The notes beneath the pieces were generated by a model. That model saw nothing but the letters and a program-made list of their open reading frames with translations, made no database searches and was not told where the DNA came from. Position numbers and translations under genes: made by a program. 64,000 nt of DNA. It comes from Telluria antibiotica. Its GTDB lineage: Bacteria; Pseudomonadota; Gammaproteobacteria; Burkholderiales; Burkholderiaceae_D. The stretch covers positions 1 to 64,000 of the forward strand of contig NZ_JAAQOM010000017.1 in the NCBI RefSeq assembly GCF_011682055.1, in the 5' to 3' direction. Position 1 is the first letter of the stretch. Each line of letters begins with the position of its first letter. This document shows, piece after piece, positions 38,301 through 45,320 of the stretch.

Positions 38301-39504
38301 CGTGGCCGACGTCCTGTACGTGAATGCCCGGCTGGCCACGCTGGTGGACGGCTATGGCGTCATCGAGGACGGCGCCGTGGCCGTGCGCGACGGACGCATC
38401 GCATGGGTGGGGCAGCGCGCCGGCGCCCCGCGGGCGGCCGCCATCCACGATTGCGACGGCCGGTGGCTGACGCCCGGCCTCGTCGACTGTCACACGCACA
38501 TCGTCTACGCGGGCAACCGCAGCGACGAATGGGAAGCCCGGCTGAACGGCTCCAGCTACGAGGACATCGCGCGCGCGGGCGGCGGCATCATGTCCACCGT
38601 GCGCGCCACCCGCGCGGCGTCCGAGGACGACCTGCTGCGCGCCAGCCTACCCCGCATCCGCGCGCTGCTCGCCGAGGGCGTGACGACGCTGGAGATCAAG
38701 TCCGGCTACGGCCTCGACGTCGACTCCGAAGCGAAGATGCTGCGCGTGGCGCGCCGCGTGGGCGAGCTGCTGCCCGTGACCGTGCACACGACGTTCCTCG
38801 GCGCGCACGCGCTGCCGCCGGAATACGCGGGCCGCGCCGAGGCCTATGTCGAGATGCTGTGCGCGGAGATGCTGCCGGCCCTGGCGGCGCAAGGCCTCGT
38901 GGATGCCGTCGACGCGTTCTGCGAACGTATCGGCTTTTCGCACGACCAGACGGCGCGCGTGTTCGACGCGGCGCGCCGGCTCGGACTGCCCGTCAAGCTG
39001 CACGCGGAGCAGTTGTCCGACCAGCAGGGGGCGGCCCTCGTGGCGCGGTATGGCGGCCTGTCGGCCGACCATCTTGAATGGCTGTCGCCCGAGGGCGTGG
39101 CCGCGATGGCGCAGGCGGGCACCGTCGCCGTGCTGCTGCCCGGCGCCTACTACTTCCTGCGCGAGACGCGCATGCCGCCGCTCGCCGCGTTACGGGAAGC
39201 GGGCGTGCCGCTGGCCGTCGCCACGGACTGCAATCCCGGCACGTCGCCCATGACGTCGCTGCTGCTGGCGATGAACATGGCGTGCACCCTGTGGCGCCTG
39301 ACGCCGCTGGAAGCGCTGCGCGGCGTGACCGTCCACGCGGCGCGTGCACTGGGCCTTGTGGACGCCGGCACGCTCGAAGCGGGCAAGCGCGCGGACTTTG
39401 CCCTGTGGGACATCGCTCGCCCGGCCGACCTGGCGTATGCGATCGGCGCAAATCCGTGCCGGGGTGTCGTCCATGCCGGCGTGTGGCGCGATCGGTTATC
39501 CTGA
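38293..39504 (+). CDS. hutI: imidazolonepropionase
   Basis: HutI hydrolyses 4-imidazolone-5-propionate to N-formimino-L-glutamate. The 403-residue protein has the amidohydrolase metal site (DCHTHIVYAG), the substrate segment RSDEWEARLNGSSYEDIARAG, the KSGYGLDV region, KLHAEQLSDQQGA and the catalytic Asp in VATDCNPGTSP. The C-terminal GKRADFALWD is typical. It overlaps hutD and is followed after 30 bp by the transporter fusion gene, so it is internal to the operon. Confidence 0.96.
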   Translation: MSDVADVLYVNARLATLVDGYGVIEDGAVAVRDGRIAWVGQRAGAPRAAAIHDCDGRWLTPGLVDCHTHIVYAGNRSDEWEARLNGSSYEDIARAGGGIMSTVRATRAASEDDLLRASLPRIRALLAEGVTTLEIKSGYGLDVDSEAKMLRVARRVGELLPVTVHTTFLGAHALPPEYAGRAEAYVEMLCAEMLPALAAQGLVDAVDAFCERIGFSHDQTARVFDAARRLGLPVKLHAEQLSDQQGAALVARYGGLSADHLEWLSPEGVAAMAQAGTVAVLLPGAYYFLRETRMPPLAALREAGVPLAVATDCNPGTSPMTSLLLAMNMACTLWRLTPLEALRGVTVHAARALGLVDAGTLEAGKRADFALWDIARPADLAYAIGANPCRGVVHAGVWRDRLS

Positions 39505-39534
39505 CCGCTGATCCACAACGCCAACGGAAGCCGC

Positions 39535-41016
39535 ATGCTGAGATTTGCCATGCTGGTGCTGGCCTGCGCCGGCATCCTGTCGTCCGCCCACGCGGGTGAA
39601 CCGTTGCGCGTAGGCTCCAAGCGCTTCACGGAGTCGTACATCCTCGGCGAGATCCTCACGCAGACGGCGGCCCGCACGGGACCGGCGGAACACAAGCAGG
39701 GCCTCGGCAACACGGCCATCGTGCTGAGCGCGCTGCGTTCGGGCGCGATCGACGTCTATCCCGAATACCTGGGCACCATCGACCTGGAAATCCTCAAGAA
39801 TCCGCAACCGACGTCGCTTGATGCGATGCGCAGGGCGCTGCGTCCGCTGGGCCTCGGTGTCGCCGTGCCGCTCGGTTTTTCCAACGGCTACGCGCTCGCG
39901 GTGCGGAGTGACGTGGACCTGCGTCGGCTGTCCGACCTGGCGGCGCATTCGGCCATCAAGATCGGCCTGTCGCACGAATTCCTCGGCCGCGCCGACGGCT
40001 GGCCCGGCCTCGCGCGGCGCTACGGCCTGGTGCAGCAGCCGCGTGGCCTCGACCACGGCATTGCGTACGAGGCGCTGGCGCAGCGGCAGGTCGATGCCAT
40101 CGACATCTATTCGACGGACGCAAAGATCCGCCAGTACGGCTTGCGCGTGCTGGATGACGACAAGCACTATTTCCCGCGCTACGATGCCGTGCTGCTGTAC
40201 CGGCTCGACGTGCCGCAGCGCTTCCCCCAGGCATGGCGCGCGATCGAGCGACTGGAGGGCAGCATCAAGGCCGACGACATGATCGCGATGAACGCGGCGG
40301 CCGAGCTGGATGGTCAGAGTTTCGCGGCCATTGCGAAGACGTGGCTGGGTAGGGTGGACGGGAGACCCGTCCACCCTACGCGTGATGGGCTGCTCACCAA
40401 AACTTTCGGTAATGGTTTCGCGGCATTAGCGCGCCAACACCTCCTGCTGGTCGTGTTCGCCGTCCTGCTCGGCTGCATCGCCGGCATTCCACTCGGCATC
40501 GTGGCCGCGCTCGTGCCGCGCCTGCGCCAGGTCGTGCTGGCCGTGGCGGGCGTACTGCAGACGGTGCCGTCGCTGGCCCTGCTGGCGATCCTGATCCCGC
40601 TGCTCGGCCGTATCGGCACGATCCCGGCCCTCGTCGCCCTGTGCGCGTATGCACTCCTCCCGATCGTGCGCAATACGTGCACGGGGTTGCTGCAAGTGCC
40701 GGTCGGACTGCGCACGGCAGCGCTCGCGCTGGGGCTGACCCGGCGGCAATCGCTGCTGCAGGTCGAGTTGCCGCTCGCCGCGCCGACGATTCTCGCTGGC
40801 ATCAAGACGGCCGCCGTGATGAGCGTCGGCACCGCGACCATCGCCGCATTCATCGGCGCGGGCGGCTTCGGCGAACGCATCACGACGGGTCTCGCGCTGA
40901 ACGATAACGACATGCTGCTGGCCGGCGCCATCCCGGCCGCGTTGCTGGCCTTGCTGACGCAGGCCGCGTTCGAATTGGTCGAGCGCGTGCTGGCGCGGCG
41001 GCGCTACAGCGACTGA
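39535..41016 (+). CDS. fused substrate-binding protein and permease of an ABC importer (OpuAC-ProW type)
   Basis: A 493-residue fusion. Residues 1-20 form a signal peptide or anchor. Residues 22-270 are an OpuAC/ProX-like binding domain (LRVGSKRFTESYILGEILTQ; IDVYPEYLGTI; DAIDIYSTDAKI). Residues 300-485 are a BPD-type permease with five or six helices and the ATPase-docking EAA-like loop ALGLTRRQSLLQVELPLAAPTILAG. The two halves are joined by a linker (about residues 272-283) written by a dispersed palindrome at 40349-40379. Quaternary amines are the usual ligands of this family; operon position argues for histidine, urocanate or a related compound. No ATP-binding subunit gene is in this region, so it must be supplied from elsewhere. 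Confidence 0.85.
   Translation: MLRFAMLVLACAGILSSAHAGEPLRVGSKRFTESYILGEILTQTAARTGPAEHKQGLGNTAIVLSALRSGAIDVYPEYLGTIDLEILKNPQPTSLDAMRRALRPLGLGVAVPLGFSNGYALAVRSDVDLRRLSDLAAHSAIKIGLSHEFLGRADGWPGLARRYGLVQQPRGLDHGIAYEALAQRQVDAIDIYSTDAKIRQYGLRVLDDDKHYFPRYDAVLLYRLDVPQRFPQAWRAIERLEGSIKADDMIAMNAAAELDGQSFAAIAKTWLGRVDGRPVHPTRDGLLTKTFGNGFAALARQHLLLVVFAVLLGCIAGIPLGIVAALVPRLRQVVLAVAGVLQTVPSLALLAILIPLLGRIGTIPALVALCAYALLPIVRNTCTGLLQVPVGLRTAALALGLTRRQSLLQVELPLAAPTILAGIKTAAVMSVGTATIAAFIGAGGFGERITTGLALNDNDMLLAGAIPAALLALLTQAAFELVERVLARRRYSD
40349..40379 (+). repeat. dispersed palindrome inside the transporter fusion gene
   Basis: A perfect 14-bp inverted repeat, gtagggtggacggg (40349-40362) and cccgtccaccctac (40366-40379), with an AGA loop, followed by GCGT as in the tandem array. 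It is a variant of the element at 76-99. It is read in frame as part of LGRVDGRPVHPTRDG in the linker between the binding and permease domains. Confidence 0.85.
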
Positions 41017-41195
41017 AGCTTGGAACGTGTGGTGGAGATCGCGCGGTGCAGGATGCGTTCCGCGTGAAAGTCGTTTTCGCGCTGGACGGCGATCGCGTGC
41101 AGGTTGCGGGTATAAGTGTCGATCCGGGAACGCAGCCAGGCGCGGTAGACCCATCGGGTGATCGACCTGCTGTGCGGTTTTGTCGGCGTTTTCAT
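41004..41195 (-). CDS. small basic hypothetical protein
   Basis: A 63-residue open frame starting at ATG 41195, with MKTPTKPHSRSITRWVYRAW and LRSRIDTYTRNLHAI as its first half. It is basic, without a clear signal or membrane helix, and ends 13 bp inside the 3' end of the convergent transporter gene. An in-frame ATG at 41246 would add 17 residues. Arg-rich composition and the short length leave real coding status uncertain, but the codon pattern is plausible. Confidence 0.45.
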   Translation of the reverse strand: MKTPTKPHSRSITRWVYRAWLRSRIDTYTRNLHAIAVQRENDFHAERILHRAISTTRSKLQSL

Positions 41196-41343
41196 GTCCG
41201 TGTCCTCGTCGTTGGCCACATTGTCCCGCTCGACGCGCACTTGCATTTGTGATCACTCAATCGCGTCCGGTCGACCGAATCCAACCATTCTGTTACCGAG
41301 GTAAGCATTTGTAAGGAACCTGCAAATGCGGTGGCGTGCGGCT

Positions 41344-41432
41344 TATATTGAAGCCGTTGGATTCAAGTCTCCCCTCCCCATCCGACGAATGGGTTCACCC
41401 ACGGCGCTGCCACGCAGCCCGTGGGTTTTTTC
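41344..41432 (+). ncRNA. candidate small RNA
   Basis: A -10-like TATATT at 41344-41349 is followed by about 50 nt with a C-rich anti-Shine-Dalgarno-like stretch TCTCCCCTCCCC (41369-41380), a small hairpin (cccat/atggg) and a strong terminator ending in a T-run at 41426-41431. No gene lies just upstream on this strand that needs this terminator; the transporter gene ended 380 bp before. These features suggest an independent, possibly Hfq-dependent, regulatory RNA. No known RNA family was recognised. Confidence 0.4.
41397..41432 (+). terminator. Rho-independent terminator
   Basis: Stem acccacgg (41397-41404) / ccgtgggt (41419-41426), extended inside by gctg/cagc, followed by TTTTTTC. It is oriented on the plus strand and ends 4 bp before the stop codon of the convergent acetyltransferase gene. 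Confidence 0.8.
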
Positions 41433-41435
41433 TTT

Positions 41436-41927
41436 TCAACCTTCCGCCAGCGCCGTCAACGGTGTGCCCGTGACGCGGCAGATGCGCCAGTCGGGCAGGA
41501 TCTCGGCGCCCATGGACTTGTAGAAATTAATTGCCGGCGTGTTCCAGTCCAGCACGGACCACTCGAAGCGGCCGCAGCCGCGCTCGACGGCCAGGCGCGC
41601 GAGGTGCTTCAGCATGCGGCTGCCGTAGCCCTGGCCGCGGTGCGTTTGCCGCACGTACAGGTCTTCCAGGTACAGGCCGCGCTTCGTGAGGAAGGTCGAG
41701 AAATTGTGGAAGAACAGCGCGAACGTCACGACTTCGCCGTCGACCTCGCCGACGATGGCTTCGCAGGCAGGATGCGCACCAAACAAGCCTTCGTGCAATT
41801 TTTGTTCCGTCGCCACGACGAGGTGCTCGAGTTTTTCGAAGACGGCCAGCTCGACGATCATCGACTGGATGTGCGTGACGTCGGCCGGGGTGGCGGGGCG
41901 GATCGCGAAGGTGGAATCAAGAGTCAT
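41436..41927 (-). CDS. GNAT family N-acetyltransferase
   Basis: A 163-residue acetyltransferase of the GNAT fold. The start FAIRPATPADVTHIQSMIVELA is the usual first strand and helix. The acetyl-CoA pyrophosphate-binding motif is RGQGYGSRMLKHLARLA after LEDLYVRQTHR. The end (FEWSVLDWNTPAINFYKSMGAE) matches diamine or small-substrate acetyltransferases such as the SSAT-like group. It overlaps the upstream DMT exporter gene by 4 bp, so the two form an operon. Substrate is unknown; a polyamine or thialysine-like amine is a reasonable guess. Confidence 0.88.
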   Translation of the reverse strand: MTLDSTFAIRPATPADVTHIQSMIVELAVFEKLEHLVVATEQKLHEGLFGAHPACEAIVGEVDGEVVTFALFFHNFSTFLTKRGLYLEDLYVRQTHRGQGYGSRMLKHLARLAVERGCGRFEWSVLDWNTPAINFYKSMGAEILPDWRICRVTGTPLTALAEG

Positions 41928-42865
41928 GGCGTTGTTTCGATTGCATCGTTGAGGTTGACGGGTGTTGCAGGTTTTGCGGCCGGCGCGCGCAAGGCCCAGG
42001 CGACGCTGCCCAGGCAGACGGCCATGCCCAGCCATTCGGCGGGGCCGGGACGGTAGTGTTCCAGCTTGATCGACAGCAGCACGGAGATCACGGGCGTGAT
42101 GACCCCGATATACACCGCCTTGTTCGAACCGATGCGGTTGATCAGCGTGAAATAGCAGATGAACGCGACGACGGAGCCGAAGATGGACAGGTGCAGCAGG
42201 CCCAGCACGTAGCTGGCCGTGCGCGGAATGATGAAGGACTGGCCCGTCGCGAGACACCAGACGGCGACCATGCACGTGCCCCAGAACATCGACCAGCCAG
42301 TCGACAGCATCAGGTTGTTCGTTTCCTCGCGCACCTTGCCGACGACGATGCTGCCGGCCGCGCTGGCGATCGACGCGACGATGCCGATCAGCAGGCCGAA
42401 GATGAAATGGTCCTGGCCGCCCGCGTGCAGCTCGCGTAGCGCGTTGGCGAGCGAATGCCAGAACAGCAGCGTGACACCGCCGATCGCGGCCGCGCCGGCG
42501 CTCCACGTGCGGCGCGGGATCGGCGTGCCGAAGGCGAGGCGCGAGAGGATCGGCGTCCAGAACACCATCAGCGCGAACAGCACGGCGACGAGGGCCGAGA
42601 CGACGTATTGTTCGGCGTTATAGGTACAGACGTAGGACACGCAGAACGTGAAGAAGCCCTGCAGCAGGAGCCAGCGTTGCGCGCGCCAGGGCAGGCGCAG
42701 CTTGTCGCCGCGCAGCAGGCAGAACGCGAATAGAGTCAGCGAGGCAAGCGCGAAGCGGTAGACAACCGAGACGGCGGGCGGGACTTCGCCCAGTTCGAGC
42801 GTGATCGCGAAGAATGTCGATCCCCAGATCAGGGAGGCGATGGAGAACAGGACGTAGGAGGGCAT
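41924..42865 (-). CDS. EamA/DMT family exporter
   Basis: A 313-residue inner-membrane protein with about ten hydrophobic helices arranged as two EamA repeats (about 5-140 and 155-290). LIWGSTFFAITLELGEVPPAVSVVYRFALASL is the typical first-repeat start, and FGSVVAFICYFTLINRIGSNKAVYIGVITPVISVLLS the typical end of the second. DMT proteins of this type export amino acids or metabolites. It is the promoter-proximal gene of a pair with the acetyltransferase, suggesting modification and efflux of the same compound. Confidence 0.88.
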   Translation of the reverse strand: MPSYVLFSIASLIWGSTFFAITLELGEVPPAVSVVYRFALASLTLFAFCLLRGDKLRLPWRAQRWLLLQGFFTFCVSYVCTYNAEQYVVSALVAVLFALMVFWTPILSRLAFGTPIPRRTWSAGAAAIGGVTLLFWHSLANALRELHAGGQDHFIFGLLIGIVASIASAAGSIVVGKVREETNNLMLSTGWSMFWGTCMVAVWCLATGQSFIIPRTASYVLGLLHLSIFGSVVAFICYFTLINRIGSNKAVYIGVITPVISVLLSIKLEHYRPGPAEWLGMAVCLGSVAWALRAPAAKPATPVNLNDAIETTP

Positions 42866-42913
42866 CGCGAAAGTATATCGCGATCCCTCATCCGTCGTGG
42901 CCGGTGGCCGATG

Positions 42914-43369
42914 TCAGTGCGTCACGCGCGTCGTGTAGCCGTTGCTGAGCAGGCGCACGCGTTCGCCGGGCCGGAACATTTCGTCGGCGGCCTGCGTGAT
43001 GGAGCGCAGTTCGCCGTTGTCGAGCTTGACGGTGATTTCGAAGCCGGGCCGGTTGTTGGCCTGGTTCTCGACGCGGTTGCCGATGATGCCGCCCGCGACG
43101 GCGCCGATGATGCCGACGGCGGCCGAGCCGTTGCCGTGCCCGACCTGCGAACCGCCCAGGCCGCCCAGCGCGGCACCGGTCATGGTGCCGACGCCGGATT
43201 CGGGGTTGGCGATGGTGACGTTGCGGACGGATTCCACGGTGCCCATGCGCACGATCTGTTCATTCATCGTCTGGGCGCTGCTGTAGACGCTGGCCGAGTT
43301 CGACGGGCCCGCGCAGGCGCCGAGCAGCGCGGTCAGCGGCAGCAGGGCGAGGATGGCGTATCGTTTCAT
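42914..43369 (-). CDS. SlyB/PcpA-like glycine-zipper outer-membrane lipoprotein
   Basis: A 151-residue lipoprotein. The signal peptide ends in the lipobox LLGAC with Cys19. The middle has a glycine-zipper two-helix region (GTMTGAALGGLGGSQVGHGN; VGIIGAVAGGIIGNRVENQ), followed by a C-terminal beta domain (GFEITVKLDNGELRSI; ERVRLLSNG). This is the rickettsia 17-kDa antigen/SlyB family, whose members stabilise the outer membrane. The start at 43369 gives the signal peptide; longer in-frame sequence to 43459 is not family-like. Probably monocistronic. Confidence 0.88.
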   Translation of the reverse strand: MKRYAILALLPLTALLGACAGPSNSASVYSSAQTMNEQIVRMGTVESVRNVTIANPESGVGTMTGAALGGLGGSQVGHGNGSAAVGIIGAVAGGIIGNRVENQANNRPGFEITVKLDNGELRSITQAADEMFRPGERVRLLSNGYTTRVTH

Positions 43370-43469
43370 GTTCAAGACTCCAATGCGGTCGGATTGACCT
43401 AGCTTAACCGTTCCCGTACCGTTATTGGCGCGCAAATCTTCGCTGTCGAGCAGTGTCAATAGACTGGCG

Positions 43470-43907
43470 TCAATAAGCGACGTGAAAACGGCGGTACAGG
43501 AAGCCCAGCACGAACAGGGGACCGATCAGCAGGAAGCGCAGGTCGTCGAAGAACGACGGTTTCTTGCCTTCGATCTTGTGCCCGATGAACTGGCCGATCC
43601 ACGCGACGACGAAGATCGCGATCGACAGTGGCAGCACGGTTCCCGCCGGCATCAGCGCCAGCAGGGCCAGCATCACGGCGCTCATCAACAGCATGCCGAA
43701 CGCGAACGGCGGCGACAGCCGGAAGTAATACACGAGCGCCGCGACGACCGCTGCGACGGCGAGCGCCGCGTGGATGCTCCACAGGATGCCCAGCAACGTA
43801 AACACGATCACGGGCACGCACACGAAGTGGATGAGCTCGTTGGTCGGATTGCGGTGGCTGTCGCTGTACTGGTCGAGCAGCACGTCGATGGTGCGCGGCG
43901 GGTTCAT
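43470..43907 (-). CDS. Mpo1-like (DUF962) membrane protein
   Basis: A 145-residue inner-membrane protein with about four helices. The N-terminal LLDQYSDSHRNPTNELIHFVCVPVIVFTLLGILW carries the conserved HxxxxN...H pattern of the DUF962/YGL010w family, and a second cluster (GQFIGHKIEGKKPSFFDDLRFLLIGPLFVLG) is near the C-terminus. The yeast member Mpo1 is an Fe-dependent dioxygenase acting on 2-hydroxy fatty acids. Whether the bacterial protein does the same is unknown, but the likely metal ligands are kept. It lies upstream of the SlyB-like gene, 100 bp away, on the same strand. Confidence 0.85.
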   Translation of the reverse strand: MNPPRTIDVLLDQYSDSHRNPTNELIHFVCVPVIVFTLLGILWSIHAALAVAAVVAALVYYFRLSPPFAFGMLLMSAVMLALLALMPAGTVLPLSIAIFVVAWIGQFIGHKIEGKKPSFFDDLRFLLIGPLFVLGFLYRRFHVAY

Positions 43908-43940
43908 CCGGGTCTCCTGTTCGTTGTTATGTCTCCGATT

Positions 43941-44918
43941 CTACACCTGGCCCTGGGCCGTGAGCGGCACCAGCAATGGCGCCGTCGGCGCTGTCGTGCG
44001 GGGCACGGCGCCCATGTGCATGTACGGATTCGCGGCGAACAATTCGGCCACCCATTCCACGAACACGCGCACCTTCGCGGACAGGTGGCGGTTCTGCGGA
44101 TACACGACGTGGACCGGCGCCGGGTCGCTGCGCCAGTCGCCCAGCACCTGCACCATGTGGCCCGTCTCCACGTACTTGTCGAGCATGTAGTCCGTCATCT
44201 GGATCACGCCCAGGCCCGCGAGCCCCGCCTGCACATAGGCGTTGGAATCGTTCAGCGCGACCACGCCGCGCATGGGCACGTCGAAGCGCTCGTCGCCGCG
44301 GCTGAAGTCCCAGTCATAGATCTTGCCCGTCTTGGCCGAGAAGTAATTCACGCAGCGGTGGCGTTCGAGGTCGCGTGGGTGCTGCGGCATGCCGTGGCGT
44401 GCGATGTACGCGGGAGACGCGGCCGTGACGAAATTGATGACGCCGACGCGCCGCGCGATCAGGCTCGTGTCGGCCAATGCGCCGCCGCGCACGGCGCAGT
44501 CGACGCCTTCCTCGACGAGGTCGACGGGGCGGTCGGAACTGCCCAGCTCCAGCATGATGTCCGGATAGCGCTCGAAAAAGGCGGGTAGGGCGGGCACGAG
44601 GATTTCGCTGGAGAGGCCCGTCGGCGCGTCCACGCGCAGCCGCCCGCTGGGCGACAGGCGGGTGCGCGACAGCGATTCCTCCGCGTCGCGCACGTCGGAC
44701 AGGATGCGCAGGCAGCGTTCGTAATAGGCGGCGCCGTCCGTCGTCACTGTCACCTGGCGCGTCGTCCGGTGCAAGAGCTTGGCCGACAGCGCTCCCTCGA
44801 GCGACTGCACGAGCGTCGACACCGTCGCCTTGGGCAGGTTCATCATCTCGGCCGCACGCGTGAAGCTGCCGGCATCGACGACCTGCACGAAGACTTCCAT
44901 GGCTTGTAGCTTGTTCAT
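43941..44918 (-). CDS. LysR-type regulator, divergent from efflux operon
   Basis: A 325-residue LysR regulator: winged HTH (MNKLQAMEVFVQVVDAGSFTRAAEMMNLPKATVSTLVQSLE) and effector domain (GRLRVDAPTGLSSEILVPALPAFFERYPDIMLELG...). It is divergently transcribed from the small-protein/LlpE/RND genes, with a perfect 8-bp dyad (44979-45000) in the 186 bp between. That arrangement matches ceoR-llpE-ceoAB-opcM of Burkholderia and bpeT-llpE-bpeEF-oprC, where the LysR protein activates efflux. By sequence it is of the CrgA/DmlR-like subtype and not necessarily an orthologue, so activation of the efflux operon is inferred. Confidence 0.85.
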   Translation of the reverse strand: MNKLQAMEVFVQVVDAGSFTRAAEMMNLPKATVSTLVQSLEGALSAKLLHRTTRQVTVTTDGAAYYERCLRILSDVRDAEESLSRTRLSPSGRLRVDAPTGLSSEILVPALPAFFERYPDIMLELGSSDRPVDLVEEGVDCAVRGGALADTSLIARRVGVINFVTAASPAYIARHGMPQHPRDLERHRCVNYFSAKTGKIYDWDFSRGDERFDVPMRGVVALNDSNAYVQAGLAGLGVIQMTDYMLDKYVETGHMVQVLGDWRSDPAPVHVVYPQNRHLSAKVRVFVEWVAELFAANPYMHMGAVPRTTAPTAPLLVPLTAQGQV

Positions 44919-44978
44919 GACACAACCTTGTCGATCAGGATACCCGGATAGGCATCATATAAATGGTGAGAATGCGTG

Positions 44979-45000
44979 ATTGTTCAAAAATCTGAACAAT
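44979..45000. promoter_or_regulatory. palindromic operator, probable LysR box
   Basis: ATTGTTCA (44979-44986), six bases, TGAACAAT (44993-45000): a perfect 8-bp inverted repeat containing a T-N11-A core, centred between the divergent LysR gene and the efflux operon. It is 61 bp from the LysR start codon and 105 bp from the next plus-strand start. Confidence 0.7.
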
Positions 45001-45104
45001 GGATTCGTAAATGGACTATTTATTGGATTGTAGTTGAAGTCTATGATGTCGTTACGGTAGCTGATAGTTTCGAGATTTGTAAAACCCAACGACAGGAGAG
45101 CATC

Positions 45105-45320
45105 ATGAAAACGCATCGCGATGCAATCGCGGCAGTGTTCGGGCTGATACTCGGCGTAGTGGCCATGGCAGGCACGGTACTCACCGACGAGTACGCGCAT
45201 GCGGCCGTTGCCGAGGCGCGCGGATACGATGCGTTGTTCCACGTCGTCGCCACGGGCGAGCAATGCGATGCGAACGAGCTCCCCGCCGTGCTGGTCGCGG
45301 CCAACGAGGTGAATCGATGA
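45105..45320 (+). CDS. small membrane-anchored protein ahead of efflux operon
   Basis: A 71-residue hypothetical protein. AGGAGAG lies 5 bp before the ATG. The N-terminus MKTHRDAIAAVFGLILGVVAMAG is a single hydrophobic helix, either a signal peptide or a membrane anchor, and the short remainder (DEYAHAAVAEARGYDALFHVVATGEQCDANELPAVLVAANEV) has one Cys. Its stop codon overlaps the ATG of the next gene (ATGA), so it is part of the efflux transcript. No known family was recognised. Confidence 0.7.
   Translation: MKTHRDAIAAVFGLILGVVAMAGTVLTDEYAHAAVAEARGYDALFHVVATGEQCDANELPAVLVAANEVNR

Noticed and set aside
41326..41523. Short plus-strand open frame over the candidate small RNA
   Set aside because: It reads through the terminator hairpin and into the antisense of the acetyltransferase gene, and has no ribosome site.
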